NCBI RefSeq assembly: GCF_000429845.1
Contig: NZ_KE386972.1
Coordinates: forward strand, 1 to 64,000
Reading direction: 5' to 3'
Length of the DNA stretch: 64,000 nucleotides
From: Comamonas composti DSM 21721
Lineage (GTDB): Bacteria; Pseudomonadota; Gammaproteobacteria; Burkholderiales; Burkholderiaceae_C
A program made the translations under genes and the position numbers. This document shows, piece after piece, positions 1 through 7,422 of this stretch. The notes under the pieces are model-generated. The model made no database searches and was not told where the DNA came from. It saw only the letters and a list, made by a program, of their open reading frames with translations. Every line of letters begins with the position of its first letter. Position 1 is the first letter of the stretch.

Positions 1-863
1 TACCGCCCGTACCGGGCGCCGGCTCGGGCTATGAAAAAGCCCAGATCAACAAGCGCAATGCCGAGCGCGGCTATGGCACCACGCTCTATGCCTGGGACGG
101 AGACACCCTGGCGCTGGAGCGCGACTCCCAAAGCCAGACCGATTATCTTTATGCGCCAGGCAGTTTTACGCCCATGGTGCAGAGCAAACAAAGCCCCGAT
201 CACCCCAAACCAGAGCTGGCCTGGTACCAGTGCGACCATCTGGGCACGCCCATGGAGCTCACCGATGCCCAAGGGAAAACCATCTGGGAAGCAGACTACG
301 GAGCGTTTGGGCGGGCCAGGGTGGATGCAGGCAGCACCACCAGTAACCACATCCGCTTCCCGGGCCAGTACCATGACGAAGAAACAGGGCTGCATTACAA
401 CCGCTATCGGTATTACGAGCCGGAGACGGGGAGGTATTTATCTAAGGATCCGATTGGATTGGAGGGGGGTATAAATAAGTTTGGATATGTTAGTGGAAGT
501 CCTCTTCTGATTATTGATCCTCTCGGATTGGTTGAAGGCGTCGATCAATGGTATGGTTATGAATCGGATAAAGAATTTCAAGATTGGTGGCATAAAAATA
601 AAAAATCCCCATGGTTTGAATCTTCAGAGCCAGGTTTTAATAAAAAGAAACCATATGATATTCCAAATAAAGAGTGTGCAGATAGAGTAAAAGAGTATTA
701 TGATTGGCAAAAATCTGAAGAGGAGGCGGAGAGAAAAAGGCGACAAAGTAATGGGCCTCGTCCTGAGCGGATGCGTGGCGAGAAGAAACCCAAGCATCCT
801 TCCACTAATGATTTACTCCGTGGTGGAAGAGGTGGGGGGCGTGGAGTAAGGGGTCTGGAGTAA
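1..863 (+). CDS. Rhs-family polymorphic toxin, C-terminal part (open at window edge)
   Basis: The frame is already open at base 3 and reads to a TAA at 861-863, so only the last 286 residues are visible. It carries the end of the Rhs/YD-repeat core: YAPGSF, then CDHLGTPMELTD, the signature YRYYEPETGRYLSKDPIGLE, and the terminal DPLGL motif at about base 516-530. What follows, about 110 residues (531-860), is a tip unlike the core: AT-rich at first, rich in Lys, Arg and Glu, ending in a Gly/Arg run. In this family the tip is the toxin, usually cleaved from the Rhs shell and delivered by a type VI system. I do not recognise the toxin fold and name no activity. The next gene starts 6 bases downstream, as an immunity gene would. 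Confidence 0.9.
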   Translation, partial: PPVPGAGSGYEKAQINKRNAERGYGTTLYAWDGDTLALERDSQSQTDYLYAPGSFTPMVQSKQSPDHPKPELAWYQCDHLGTPMELTDAQGKTIWEADYGAFGRARVDAGSTTSNHIRFPGQYHDEETGLHYNRYRYYEPETGRYLSKDPIGLEGGINKFGYVSGSPLLIIDPLGLVEGVDQWYGYESDKEFQDWWHKNKKSPWFESSEPGFNKKKPYDIPNKECADRVKEYYDWQKSEEEAERKRRQSNGPRPERMRGEKKPKHPSTNDLLRGGRGGGRGVRGLE

Positions 864-869
864 TTAATA

Positions 870-1322
870 ATGAGCTTCAAAAATATCTCGGCAAGAAATG
901 ATAATTATCATTGTATCTTGGTTGTTGAATCAAATGATTGTAATGAAATATTACAAGCAATGCTACCAAAACGAGTGAAGCGTATGAAAATAAAGGATCG
1001 CGACTCTCCTGAAGAGATGGTGGCTCTTGCAAAAAAATATAGCCTTGGATTTCCCGCCTTGTCAATTCCATTTCGATATTCTGGAATTCTCTCCTCTTCG
1101 GGGTTTGTCAAGGGGCCTAATTTACTGGCGCATATAGAGTGGATTTTTTCTAATTTCAAACCAGAATTTAAATTAACGGAGTGGAGTAGTTCAGGTGCTA
1201 GCTACGAGCTATCGTTCGCTTGGTGGGGAGGGCTTGGAACTGCATATGGCCCAATGATTTCACCAGAGTTAGCCGATATTTTGACAAAACATCGTATTCC
1301 ACTGGAAATAAGTATTTATTAA
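870..1322 (+). CDS. Putative immunity protein for the first Rhs tip
   Basis: A 150-residue, soluble-looking protein with no signal peptide or membrane segment. ATG at 870 follows GGAG at 857-860 by nine bases and lies six bases after the rhs stop, the usual layout of toxin and immunity genes. Composition is AT-rich compared with the chromosome beyond 5.5 kb, as expected of an acquired cassette. I do not recognise the family; the role is inferred from position. The stop codon TAA (1320-1322) spans the left end of the insertion sequence, so the natural C-terminus may have been cut and the last base of the stop is supplied by the element. Confidence 0.7.
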   Translation: MSFKNISARNDNYHCILVVESNDCNEILQAMLPKRVKRMKIKDRDSPEEMVALAKKYSLGFPALSIPFRYSGILSSSGFVKGPNLLAHIEWIFSNFKPEFKLTEWSSSGASYELSFAWWGGLGTAYGPMISPELADILTKHRIPLEISIY

Positions 1323-2578
1323 GGGAACCTCTAAAAACTTCGCAACGCTCAGAGCAAGCCCGACAATCCTCAGATGAGCCATCTACCTTCGCGCAGTGCC
1401 GTCAAAGTTGACCTGTTTGCCAGCGCAGCGCACAAACAAAAGATGGCGGCCTTGGGTGACCCGCTGCAGCGCATTGCCGGACACATCGACTTGACCATCT
1501 CACACAGGTCATTGACGAGTTGCTGCCCCGTGGTGATGCTCGCAAGGGCGGACGTCCAACCTACCCCACGGCGGTCATGGTTCGCATTCTGGTGCTCAAG
1601 TACCTGAACAATCTCAGCGACGAGCAACTCGAATACCAACTGCTTGACTGCATGAGCTACCAGCGCTTTTGCCTGCCCACCATCCCGGATCGCAACACCA
1701 TCTGGCTCTACCAGCAGCGCCTGGGCGTTGATGGTGTAACGGCGCTCCTGCAAGCAGTGAATGGCCAGTTGCTCGCTCACGGCTACCTGGCACGCTGCGG
1801 CCAAATCATCGATGCCACTTTGGTGCCGGCTCCTATCCAGCGCTTCACCAAGGAGGACAAAGAGCAACTTGCACAGGGCAAGACGCCCGAGGATTGAAGT
1901 CAAGCCAAGCGCCGGCAAAAAGACCTGGGCGCCACCCACACTAAAAAGCACGGCAAGAGCTACCACGGCTACAAGCTCAGCATCAACGTGGACGTCAAGC
2001 ACAAGTTCATCCGTAAGATCGTCACCGGCACGGCCAGCGAGCACGACAGCACGCACTTTGACGAGGTGCTCGACGAGCACAACACGAGCCGCGATGCCTA
2101 TGCCGACAAGGGCTACCCCAGCGCGCAGCGCAGCGAAATGCTCAAGACGCTGGGCTATCGTGAACACATCCAGCGCAAAGCCAAGCCTGGCCAGCCCTTG
2201 AGCGAATGTCAGAAACAGCGCAACAAGCGCATTGCCAAAATCCGAGTCCGTGTCGAGCATCCGTTTGCTCAAGTGCATCACATGGGCGGCAAGCTCATTC
2301 GTACTATCGGCCAGGCCCGTGCCACGGTGGCCATGACCATGATGGCCACCTGCTACAACCTCAAGAGCTTGGCCATGTTTCTGGAAAACGAGGTGGATGC
2401 GTTCTACAAGAGCAGGCCCCAAAAGAGCGAGGTTCGCCTGCTAGGGAGCATTGGCGGATAGAAGAGGCAATAAATGCCTCTGGATGGCCTTCAATTGCTT
2501 AAAACATGAGCAACGCAAAGGCTCCATGCTGACTTTGGCCTTCGCTGCGATACAAACAATGGTTTTTGGAGCTTCCCT
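1322..2578 (+). mobile_element. Degenerate IS5-family insertion sequence, about 1.26 kb
   Basis: Imperfect terminal inverted repeats bound the element: AGGGAACCTCTAAAAAC at 1322-1338 and its near reverse complement at 2562-2578, with two mismatches. TTA at 1319-1321 and at 2579-2581 would be a 3-bp target duplication, as in TNA-type targets of part of the IS5 family. It encodes one transposase, which is broken. It separates the immunity gene on its left from a headless toxin tip on its right. Confidence 0.75.
1374..2461 (+). pseudogene. IS5-family transposase, inactivated by one frameshift and one nonsense codon
   Basis: Three segments read as one DDE transposase. The first (1374-1490) ends with GDPLQRIAGHID. 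One missing T near 1491 shifts the frame; adding it back restores HIDFDHLTQVIDELLPRGD and leads into the second segment (to 1894), with the family's ILVLKYLNNLSDEQLEYQLL region. A TGA at 1895-1897 stops this frame; a TGG codon there would let it run straight on through KRRQKDLGATHTKKHGKSYH to 2461. The later part keeps the ADKGY and HPFAQVHHMGG segments with the C-terminal catalytic Glu region. Both lesions are small, so this is a fairly recent loss, unless one is a sequencing error. Confidence 0.85.
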
Positions 2579-2785
2579 TTACATGCACTTCAGGATGCAA
2601 CATCTCCTGCTCACGCAGGATTTCAAGAGTGGAGCGGAAATGAAGGAAAAATTGAGCAAATTAATCATGCAAGAAAAGAAATATTTGTTCCAGATGAAGA
2701 CAGTGCAATTTTTCAAGTTACAAGGAGAGCTTGGGAGGCATTTAAAAGAGAAGATATTGATGGATTTTCATGTCCGTGTGAATAG
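2579..2785 (+). pseudogene. Headless Rhs toxin-tip remnant abutting the insertion sequence
   Basis: Immediately after the right end of the element a frame reads LHALQDATSPAHAGFQEW, then about 45 residues ending in CPCE and TAG at 2783-2785. It has no start codon or Rhs core of its own. The HALQD-SPAH signature is one I associate with the C-terminal domains of some Rhs proteins, and the His/Asp spacing could be metal-binding, but that is inference. Its end overlaps the start of the following membrane protein (2760), the overlap expected of a toxin and its immunity gene. I read it as a displaced tip whose upstream part was lost, perhaps by deletion next to the element. Confidence 0.6.
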
Positions 2786-3113
2786 ACTTCACACAAAATT
2801 ATTATTATTTTTATTATTTTATTTTTCCCATTTTAATTATGCATTCGCTCTGGGGGATATAATTGCTCTATATGATGCATTAATTACCTATATTGCATTT
2901 TTCATTTCACTTTTTTTGATAATTTCAAAACTCAGATCAGTTTTCAGAATTAAAGCAATTTTATTATTTTTAATTTGTTTTTTTACAGACTTTATCGTAT
3001 CTTTAAAAGTTACTTTTCAAGAATATAGAAAATCGATAATCATATTTACTTTTTTCAATACTTTTTTATTGCTTTTTTATATTTTTTATCAAATAAAGAA
3101 GCAAAATAAATGA
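2760..3113 (+). CDS. Small membrane protein, putative immunity protein of the second tip
   Basis: The same frame stays open from the insertion sequence, but ATG at 2760 is the sensible start because it overlaps the end of the toxin remnant. The product is about 117 residues with three or four hydrophobic segments (LLLFLLFYF, ITYIAFFISLFLII, ILLFLICFF, IIIFTFFNTFLLLFYIF) and a basic tail (QIKKQNK). It is extremely AT-rich, far from the chromosomal average, which marks foreign origin. Membrane immunity proteins are common partners of membrane-acting toxins; the role here is inferred from position only. Expression is uncertain, since no promoter is obvious. Confidence 0.55.
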   Translation: MDFHVRVNRLHTKLLLFLLFYFSHFNYAFALGDIIALYDALITYIAFFISLFLIISKLRSVFRIKAILLFLICFFTDFIVSLKVTFQEYRKSIIIFTFFNTFLLLFYIFYQIKKQNK

Positions 3114-3126
3114 ATGTGCAATATAG

Positions 3127-3390
3127 CTATCAGGCAAATGCAAAGCATTGCCCCCATATTTCACCAAATTTAATGTTGGTGCAATTGTGAGCTCAGCAAT
3201 AGGTGATGCGCTTTGTGGCGTAATTGCCCCAGGAGCATGGGGAACTAGGTTCACAGGGTCTTTGGGCAGCGAAGTGACGCAAAGAGCTATCGCAGGGCTC
3301 CCAGGATCTGGGCTCTCCTCAACGATTAGCTTGACTGAAAATCGAATGAGAGCAAGCGATAAAAAGTGTGGATGCAACAATGAATACTGA
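3127..3390 (+). pseudogene. Third Rhs-type tip remnant
   Basis: A frame open from a stop at 3124-3126 to TGA at 3388-3390 encodes a Gly/Ala-rich stretch (VGAIVSSAIGDALCG, TGSLGSEVTQRAIAGLPGSG) and a short Cys-containing tail (DKKCGCNNEY). It lacks an Rhs core and a convincing start; TTG at 3148 is possible. Its end overlaps the next gene's start by 11 bases. The Gly/Ala-rich part resembles pre-toxin linkers of large polymorphic toxins, but I cannot assign it. It is most simply another displaced tip. Confidence 0.4.
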
Positions 3391-3784
3391 CATGCATTGG
3401 AAAATATCTGCAGCGGTGGGAAGCGGAGGCTTTGCTTTTTTCCTTTATTTCGCATGGAAATCCTGGATTTATTTCAACACAATCGGCGATATAACAGGAT
3501 TTACTATATTAGGAGTGTCCGCTCTTATATTTTTGCTGGCTGCAGGCTTTCATTGGTATATGGCTGTAGGATTCAAGGTTGGGAGGCTTAATTTAGTTAC
3601 AGGCTCGTTATCTTCCGCGACCTTATGGCGAGGTGATAGCATCGTCATTGCGACAACAAAAATTCAATTTATTCGAAAGCTCAATGTCGATAATTTAAAC
3701 CTAGCGGAAGACAAGCGCTTCGTTTTCTTTTTAAGTTCTTATAGACCATGGGTGTGCACAGAGAAAAATTTTCAGGTTCTATAA
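3380..3784 (+). CDS. Two-helix membrane protein, putative immunity protein of the third tip
   Basis: ATG at 3380 (alternative GTG at 3368) gives about 134 residues. Two hydrophobic segments are visible near residues 11-28 (VGSGGFAFFLYFAWKSWIYF) and 36-60 (GFTILGVSALIFLLAAGFHW), followed by a soluble C-terminal half. The start lies inside the end of the preceding tip remnant, the same overlap as in the other cassettes of this island. I recognise no family; the immunity role rests on position. Its stop is about 20 bases before the second rhs core fragment begins. Confidence 0.55.
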   Translation: MNTDMHWKISAAVGSGGFAFFLYFAWKSWIYFNTIGDITGFTILGVSALIFLLAAGFHWYMAVGFKVGRLNLVTGSLSSATLWRGDSIVIATTKIQFIRKLNVDNLNLAEDKRFVFFLSSYRPWVCTEKNFQVL

Positions 3785-3802
3785 AGCTGCAAGAAGGGGT
3801 TT

Positions 3803-4525
3803 GATCATGATGATGACACCCTGGCGCTGGAGCGCGATCCCCAAGGGCAAACTGATTACCTTTATGCGCCAGGCATGCAAAGCAAATAAAGCGCCGATGA
3901 CCCCCTACCAGAGCTGGCCTGGTACCAGTGCGACCATCTGGGAACACCCATGGAGCTCACCGATGCCCAAGGGAAAACCATCTGGGAAGCGGACTACGGC
4001 TCGTTTGGGCGAGCCAGGGTAGATGCAGGCAGCAGGATAAAAAACCATATTCGCTTCCCGAGCCAGTACCATGACGAGGAAACAGGACTGCATTACAACC
4101 GCTATCGGTATTACGAGCCGGAGACGGGGAGGTATTTATCTAAGGATCCGATTGGGTTGGAGAGGGGTAAAAATCAGTTTGGCTATGTGGATGGCAATCC
4201 GTTGAGCTTCGTTTATCCAACAGGAGAAATTGCCATTGCCCCAGTAATTGTTTGGGGCCTCCCAATCGTTGACGGAATCGTCTGGGGATTGACAAAAAAA
4301 CCCCGTTGGCCGCCATGGGGCGGTGGCGATGAGAATACTGGCGGCGAACCTTGCCCCAAGAAAAACAAGGAGGCTTGTATTCGTACCTATGCGAATTGAG
4401 TGAACTATGGCTGGGGAGGAAATTGCCAAGCGTGTCTTGATAAATGCATTGCATCCGGCTCGGGAGACTGGCCATTTCACCAGTGCAAGCCCAAAAATAA
4501 CGGAGGTATGTGTGAGTCTCAATGA
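3803..4525 (+). pseudogene. Second rhs core fragment with a cysteine-rich tip, interrupted by two nonsense codons
   Basis: From about 3815 the sequence repeats the first rhs core (DTLALERDPQGQTDYLYAPG). From 3908 to about 4168 it matches bases 210-470 closely at a constant offset of 3698. TAA at 3887-3889 stands where the first copy has CAA (Gln), after an in-frame loss of five codons. The frame then runs through LSKDPIGLE to a new tip from about 4223, where the usual DPxGL is changed to VYPTGE. TGA at 4397-4399 interrupts the tip, but the same frame continues with YGWGGNCQACLDKC and HQCKPKNNGGMCESQ to TGA at 4523-4525. Seven cysteines fall in the last 60 or so codons. ATG at 3950 could restart translation before the tip. 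This is an orphan toxin module, apparently silenced. Confidence 0.75.
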
Positions 4526-4853
4526 TCTTCGATCTGCATTCAAGCTTTTGTCGGACTTTAAGAGTGGAGAATTTGAGCCAGGTACAGAAATTAGCAATGA
4601 ACAAGTGCTATTGCTGGATTCGCTTTGCAAGGATCTTTTGCCAGGGGAGATTTTTTCCTTGGATGACCTGGATGTTCTAATTCATAAAATGGCACGCGCT
4701 GATAGTGAATGGAATAAAAAGTCCCAAATCGTCATTGATCGGTTTTACACTTTAAGAAGCATGGGGAAAATAGCTGAGGCCCATGAAGTCAAGAATGAAT
4801 TTATCAGTATTTGCCCCTCTCTCTGGTATCGTGAAATCGTTGAAGTTTTATAG
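4512..4853 (+). CDS. Putative immunity protein of the cysteine-rich tip
   Basis: A 113-residue soluble protein starting VSLNDLRSAFKLLSDFKSG. I chose GTG at 4512 because GGAGG lies at 4502-4506, five bases upstream, and because the overlap with the toxin's true end (4525) repeats the pattern of the other cassettes. The frame is open upstream to 4407 (ATG), but that stretch is antiparallel in logic to the tip's coding frame and unlikely to be translated here. It is acidic and probably helical (DLDVLIHKMARADSEWNKKSQIVIDRF broken into two helices by eye). I do not recognise the family. Confidence 0.65.
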   Translation: MSLNDLRSAFKLLSDFKSGEFEPGTEISNEQVLLLDSLCKDLLPGEIFSLDDLDVLIHKMARADSEWNKKSQIVIDRFYTLRSMGKIAEAHEVKNEFISICPSLWYREIVEVL

Positions 4854-5137
4854 GGCGTACTCCAAATAATAACTCTGAAAAATTAATAGTGAGCCACTAG
4901 AAAAAAGACACCTGCACCCCGTCAGCGGTAAAATTTGCGGGATTGCAGGTGGCTTCTTCTTTTAGCCGCTGGGTGGTTGTGCGCTATACCTTCTTGCCCT
5001 TTGCCTTGGAGGTGTCGGTGCGTGGCAAGAGGCGCAGTTCAATTGCCTGGAGCTCAAACCTATGCGATCCCATGAGGAGGCTCAATACCACCCGAGGTTC
5101 TTGATGCCTTAACTCCATTTGAGCCACCCAATGTGCC
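4854..5137. other. Intergenic remnant between rhs cassettes
   Basis: No convincing plus-strand gene. On the minus strand a 51-codon frame runs from ATG at 5139 to TAG at 4984, ending RLLPRTDTSKAKGKKV, with chromosomal-type codon use; it may be the tail of a lost gene or insertion element. Beyond its stop is a minus-strand terminator-like structure: ACCTGCA and TGCAGGT arms (4911-4957 region) followed by a run of T on that strand. I could not identify the source. Confidence 0.35.
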
Positions 5138-5404
5138 ATGAAAACAAAGACCGCTCACAATCCACTTATTTACAAGCGAACGACCATCATATGGAGTGTT
5201 TTTGTTTTAATTCATTTGATATACGATCTCATCGTTTGGGGCAAGCATCCTCCGAGTGATGAGGTTTATGCAAATGGTGTTGGATTTCAAATTATTGCTT
5301 TTACCGTGAGCACTTTCCCATGCTGGCTAATAGGCTTGCTATTACTTCTCTGTATTGAATTTGCGCTATTTGGACAACATAAAAAAACGAATAATATAAT
5401 TTAA
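5138..5404 (+). CDS. Small two-helix membrane protein of unknown function
   Basis: An 88-residue product with two hydrophobic segments, near residues 15-33 (TTIIWSVFVLIHLIYDLIVW) and 50-77 (IIAFTVSTFPCWLIGLLLLL), and a short basic tail. The AT-rich composition groups it with the rhs island rather than with the chromosomal genes that follow. It could be an orphan immunity protein whose toxin has been lost, but nothing in the sequence proves this. The start ATG has no strong Shine-Dalgarno sequence. The 160 bases after it hold nothing I can name before the end of holA. Confidence 0.5.
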   Translation: MKTKTAHNPLIYKRTTIIWSVFVLIHLIYDLIVWGKHPPSDEVYANGVGFQIIAFTVSTFPCWLIGLLLLLCIEFALFGQHKKTNNII

Positions 5405-5566
5405 ACTTGTTTTCAAGAATCGGCTGGTTTATGTTCCATCTCATATGGAAGTCGATTGCGCAGAACATTTTTGAGAAAATTAAGAAAAATTCTCAACGAC
5501 AAGAGCGAGCGGCTTTAAATCCGAAGTGCAACACCACAGCAGATATTCCAGTTCAATGAATCGAAA

Positions 5567-6628
5567 TCAGGCATGCAAGTCCGGCGCACAAGCCTGCCCC
5601 AGCTCCATGGCCAGGCGCCGCAGGGCCTGCCAGCCGTCGCGGGGCCAGCCTTCGCTGGGCAGGCCTTTGACTATGCCGTCCACCGCATGGGCGGCTTGCA
5701 GCAGTTCGGCTGCCTGTTTGTCGCTCAGGCGCGGCAGCAGGCGCTCATAGAGCTTTTCCTTGGCGCCCCAGATGCGCTGGGCGCGCAGCGCCATGGGCAG
5801 GGGCTGGCCTGCGGCTATGGCGGCCTTGACGCGGCAGATGGCGCGTATGTCCTCGGCCAGGGCCCAGTGCACCAGCACCTCGGCCTCGCCTTCGGCCTGC
5901 AGGCCGTCGAGCATGCGTGAGACGCGTGCCAGTTGGCCTGCGAGCACGGCCTCGGAGAGCTTGAACACGTCGTAGCGCGCCACGTTGAGCACGGCCTGCT
6001 CGATCTGCGCCAGACCCAGCTCGCCCGCAGGATGCAGCAAGGCCAGCTTTTGTATTTCCTGGTGGGCGGCCAGCAGATTGCCTTCCACGCGGTCGGCAAA
6101 AAACTGCAGGGCGCGCTGGCCTTCCTCGCCCGCGACCACGCGCTGGCCCTGGGCTGCGAGGCGCTGGGCGATCCAGGCCGGCAGTTGGCCGCGCTCCACG
6201 GGGTCGATCTGGATGCTCACGCCCTCGGCATCCAGGGCCGAAAACCAGGCGCCGGTCTTCGTGGCCTTGTCCAGGCGGGGCAGCATGACCAGGGTCAGGG
6301 TTGAATCGTTGCCGCGCGCGCCCTGGGCCAGTTGCTGCAGGGCCGCGCTGCCGTCCTTGCCGGGCTTTCCCGAGGGGATGCGCACTTCCACGATCTGCTT
6401 GTCGGCAAACAGGCTCAGCGAACCTCCGGCTGCCAGCACCCCGCTCCAGTCGAAATGCGCACCGGCCACGGTATGGCTGCTGCGCTCGGTATAGCCGGCC
6501 GTGCGCGCGGCTGCGCGTATGGCGTCGGCCGCCTCCTGCTGCTGCAAAGGCTCGTCGCCATGCAGGATGTAGAGCGAGCGCAGGCCCTTGGCCAGATGGG
6601 CGCTTAACTGGTTCAGGGCAAGTTGCAT
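5567..6628 (-). CDS. holA: DNA polymerase III subunit delta
   Basis: A 353-residue protein starting MQLALNQLSAHLAKGLRSLYIL and containing the GDEPLQQQEAADAIR segment, close to the start of the clamp-loader delta fold. Delta opens the beta sliding clamp as part of the gamma complex. Length matches the family (about 340). The middle carries LLAAHQEIQKLALL and the C-terminal third the helical collar part (IWGAKEKLYERLLPRLS). It lies downstream of leuS and lptE on the same strand, the order leuS-lptE-holA found in many proteobacteria, where outer-membrane LPS assembly and replication genes share an operon. Confidence 0.93.
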   Translation of the reverse strand: MQLALNQLSAHLAKGLRSLYILHGDEPLQQQEAADAIRAAARTAGYTERSSHTVAGAHFDWSGVLAAGGSLSLFADKQIVEVRIPSGKPGKDGSAALQQLAQGARGNDSTLTLVMLPRLDKATKTGAWFSALDAEGVSIQIDPVERGQLPAWIAQRLAAQGQRVVAGEEGQRALQFFADRVEGNLLAAHQEIQKLALLHPAGELGLAQIEQAVLNVARYDVFKLSEAVLAGQLARVSRMLDGLQAEGEAEVLVHWALAEDIRAICRVKAAIAAGQPLPMALRAQRIWGAKEKLYERLLPRLSDKQAAELLQAAHAVDGIVKGLPSEGWPRDGWQALRRLAMELGQACAPDLHA

Positions 6629-6641
6629 GAATACTCGTCAA

Positions 6642-6692
6642 ATACGGCTGTAGCGCCCGTCCATCAAGCGCTAGCAGCTATCAAAATAATCA
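6642..6692. repeat. Dispersed intergenic repeat, family 1 (partial copy)
   Basis: Contains CAAGCGCTAGCAGCTATC at about 6664-6681 followed by AAAATAATCAAA. The same right half recurs at 11860, 47811 and, diverged, at 57633 and 58528. The left arm (GGCTGTAGCGCCCGT) is a diverged partner. It lies 3' of lptE and just upstream of holA. Confidence 0.7.
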
Positions 6693-6734
6693 AACCCAGC
6701 CGCTTATGCCCGGCACATGGCTTGATACCGGCGA

Positions 6735-6838
6735 GGCTCGGCTCCGGGACATCGAGCAAGGGCCGCCCCGCAGCGAGGATGTCGTCCCCCGCCCGAAGAG
6801 AGCGGGGGAAGCGGCGCAGCCGCTCAGGGGGTCAAACT
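6735..6838. repeat. GC-rich 3'-end repeat, family 2 (copy A)
   Basis: Shares GACATC-AGCAAGG, GCCCCGCAGC and CTCAGGGGGT blocks with bases 7423-7525. On the minus strand it starts at the lptE stop codon: the TGA is part of CCCCCTGAGCGGCTG, followed by an AGCGGC/GCCGCT hairpin and a CCCCCGC/GCGGGGG hairpin. It may act as the lptE 3' end or terminator. Confidence 0.65.
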
Positions 6839-7348
6839 CTTTACCGCCGCCAACCGCCGCAGCAACTGCTGAACGATGTCGGTGCGCATGTCCTTGTAGA
6901 GCATGGCCTCTTCGGCCTCCTTGGACAGGGCCTGGGTTTCGTTATAGGTCACGTCGCGGTGCTGGCGGATTTCGGTCTCGGCAATGGGCTCGTCGCCATT
7001 GGGCGTCTTGAGCCGAAAGCGCACAAAAAGCCGCAATTGCAGCTCGCGGATCTGGCCCGCAGCGTTCATGCCCACGATATAGCGCTCCTGGCGCTCGCTG
7101 ATCAGCTCGAAGATGGCCTCGGCCTGGTCGGGCGAATCGGGGTCGCGCATGAGCTTGAGCTTGTCGCTGGCACTGGCCAGGTTGCGCTGCAGCTCGCGCG
7201 CCACCAGGGAGCCACGCGGCGCCTGGATGTAGAGCGAGCTGAACACGAAGCTGGGCACGCCCCGCAGGCGAAAGCCGCAGGCCCCCAGCAAGGGCGCCAG
7301 GGCCAGGGCGGTGAGCAGCGTACGTTTTTGCATGAACTGTTCTTTCAT
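6824..7348 (-). CDS. lptE: LPS-assembly lipoprotein LptE
   Basis: A 174-residue protein with a lipoprotein signal: LTALALAPLLGAC, Cys24 being the lipid site, followed by GFRLRG, the hallmark start of mature LptE (RlpB). LptE plugs the LptD barrel in the outer membrane and helps insert lipopolysaccharide. A second ATG at codon 6 (base 7333) would also leave a good signal peptide. It sits between leuS and holA on the same strand, the usual place. The stop codon lies inside a GC-rich repeat, so the last residues (SLTP) and the stop may be shaped by that repeat. Confidence 0.92.
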   Translation of the reverse strand: MKEQFMQKRTLLTALALAPLLGACGFRLRGVPSFVFSSLYIQAPRGSLVARELQRNLASASDKLKLMRDPDSPDQAEAIFELISERQERYIVGMNAAGQIRELQLRLFVRFRLKTPNGDEPIAETEIRQHRDVTYNETQALSKEAEEAMLYKDMRTDIVQQLLRRLAAVKSLTP

Positions 7349-7422
7349 TCAAAGCACCCTACAGGCGAGCACGCCAGGCCTTGGGTACCGGGCTGCCCCT
7401 GAGCACCGGTATCGCCACTGTC

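Noticed and set aside
2451..2759. N-terminal extension of the AT-rich membrane protein back into the insertion sequence
   Set aside because: The frame is open by chance across the element's end; the segment 2579-2759 is explained by the toxin remnant in another frame.
4407..4511. Upstream ATG (4407) as start of the fourth immunity gene
   Set aside because: The stretch 4400-4511 is explained by the cysteine-rich toxin frame, and the GTG at 4512 has a much better ribosome site.
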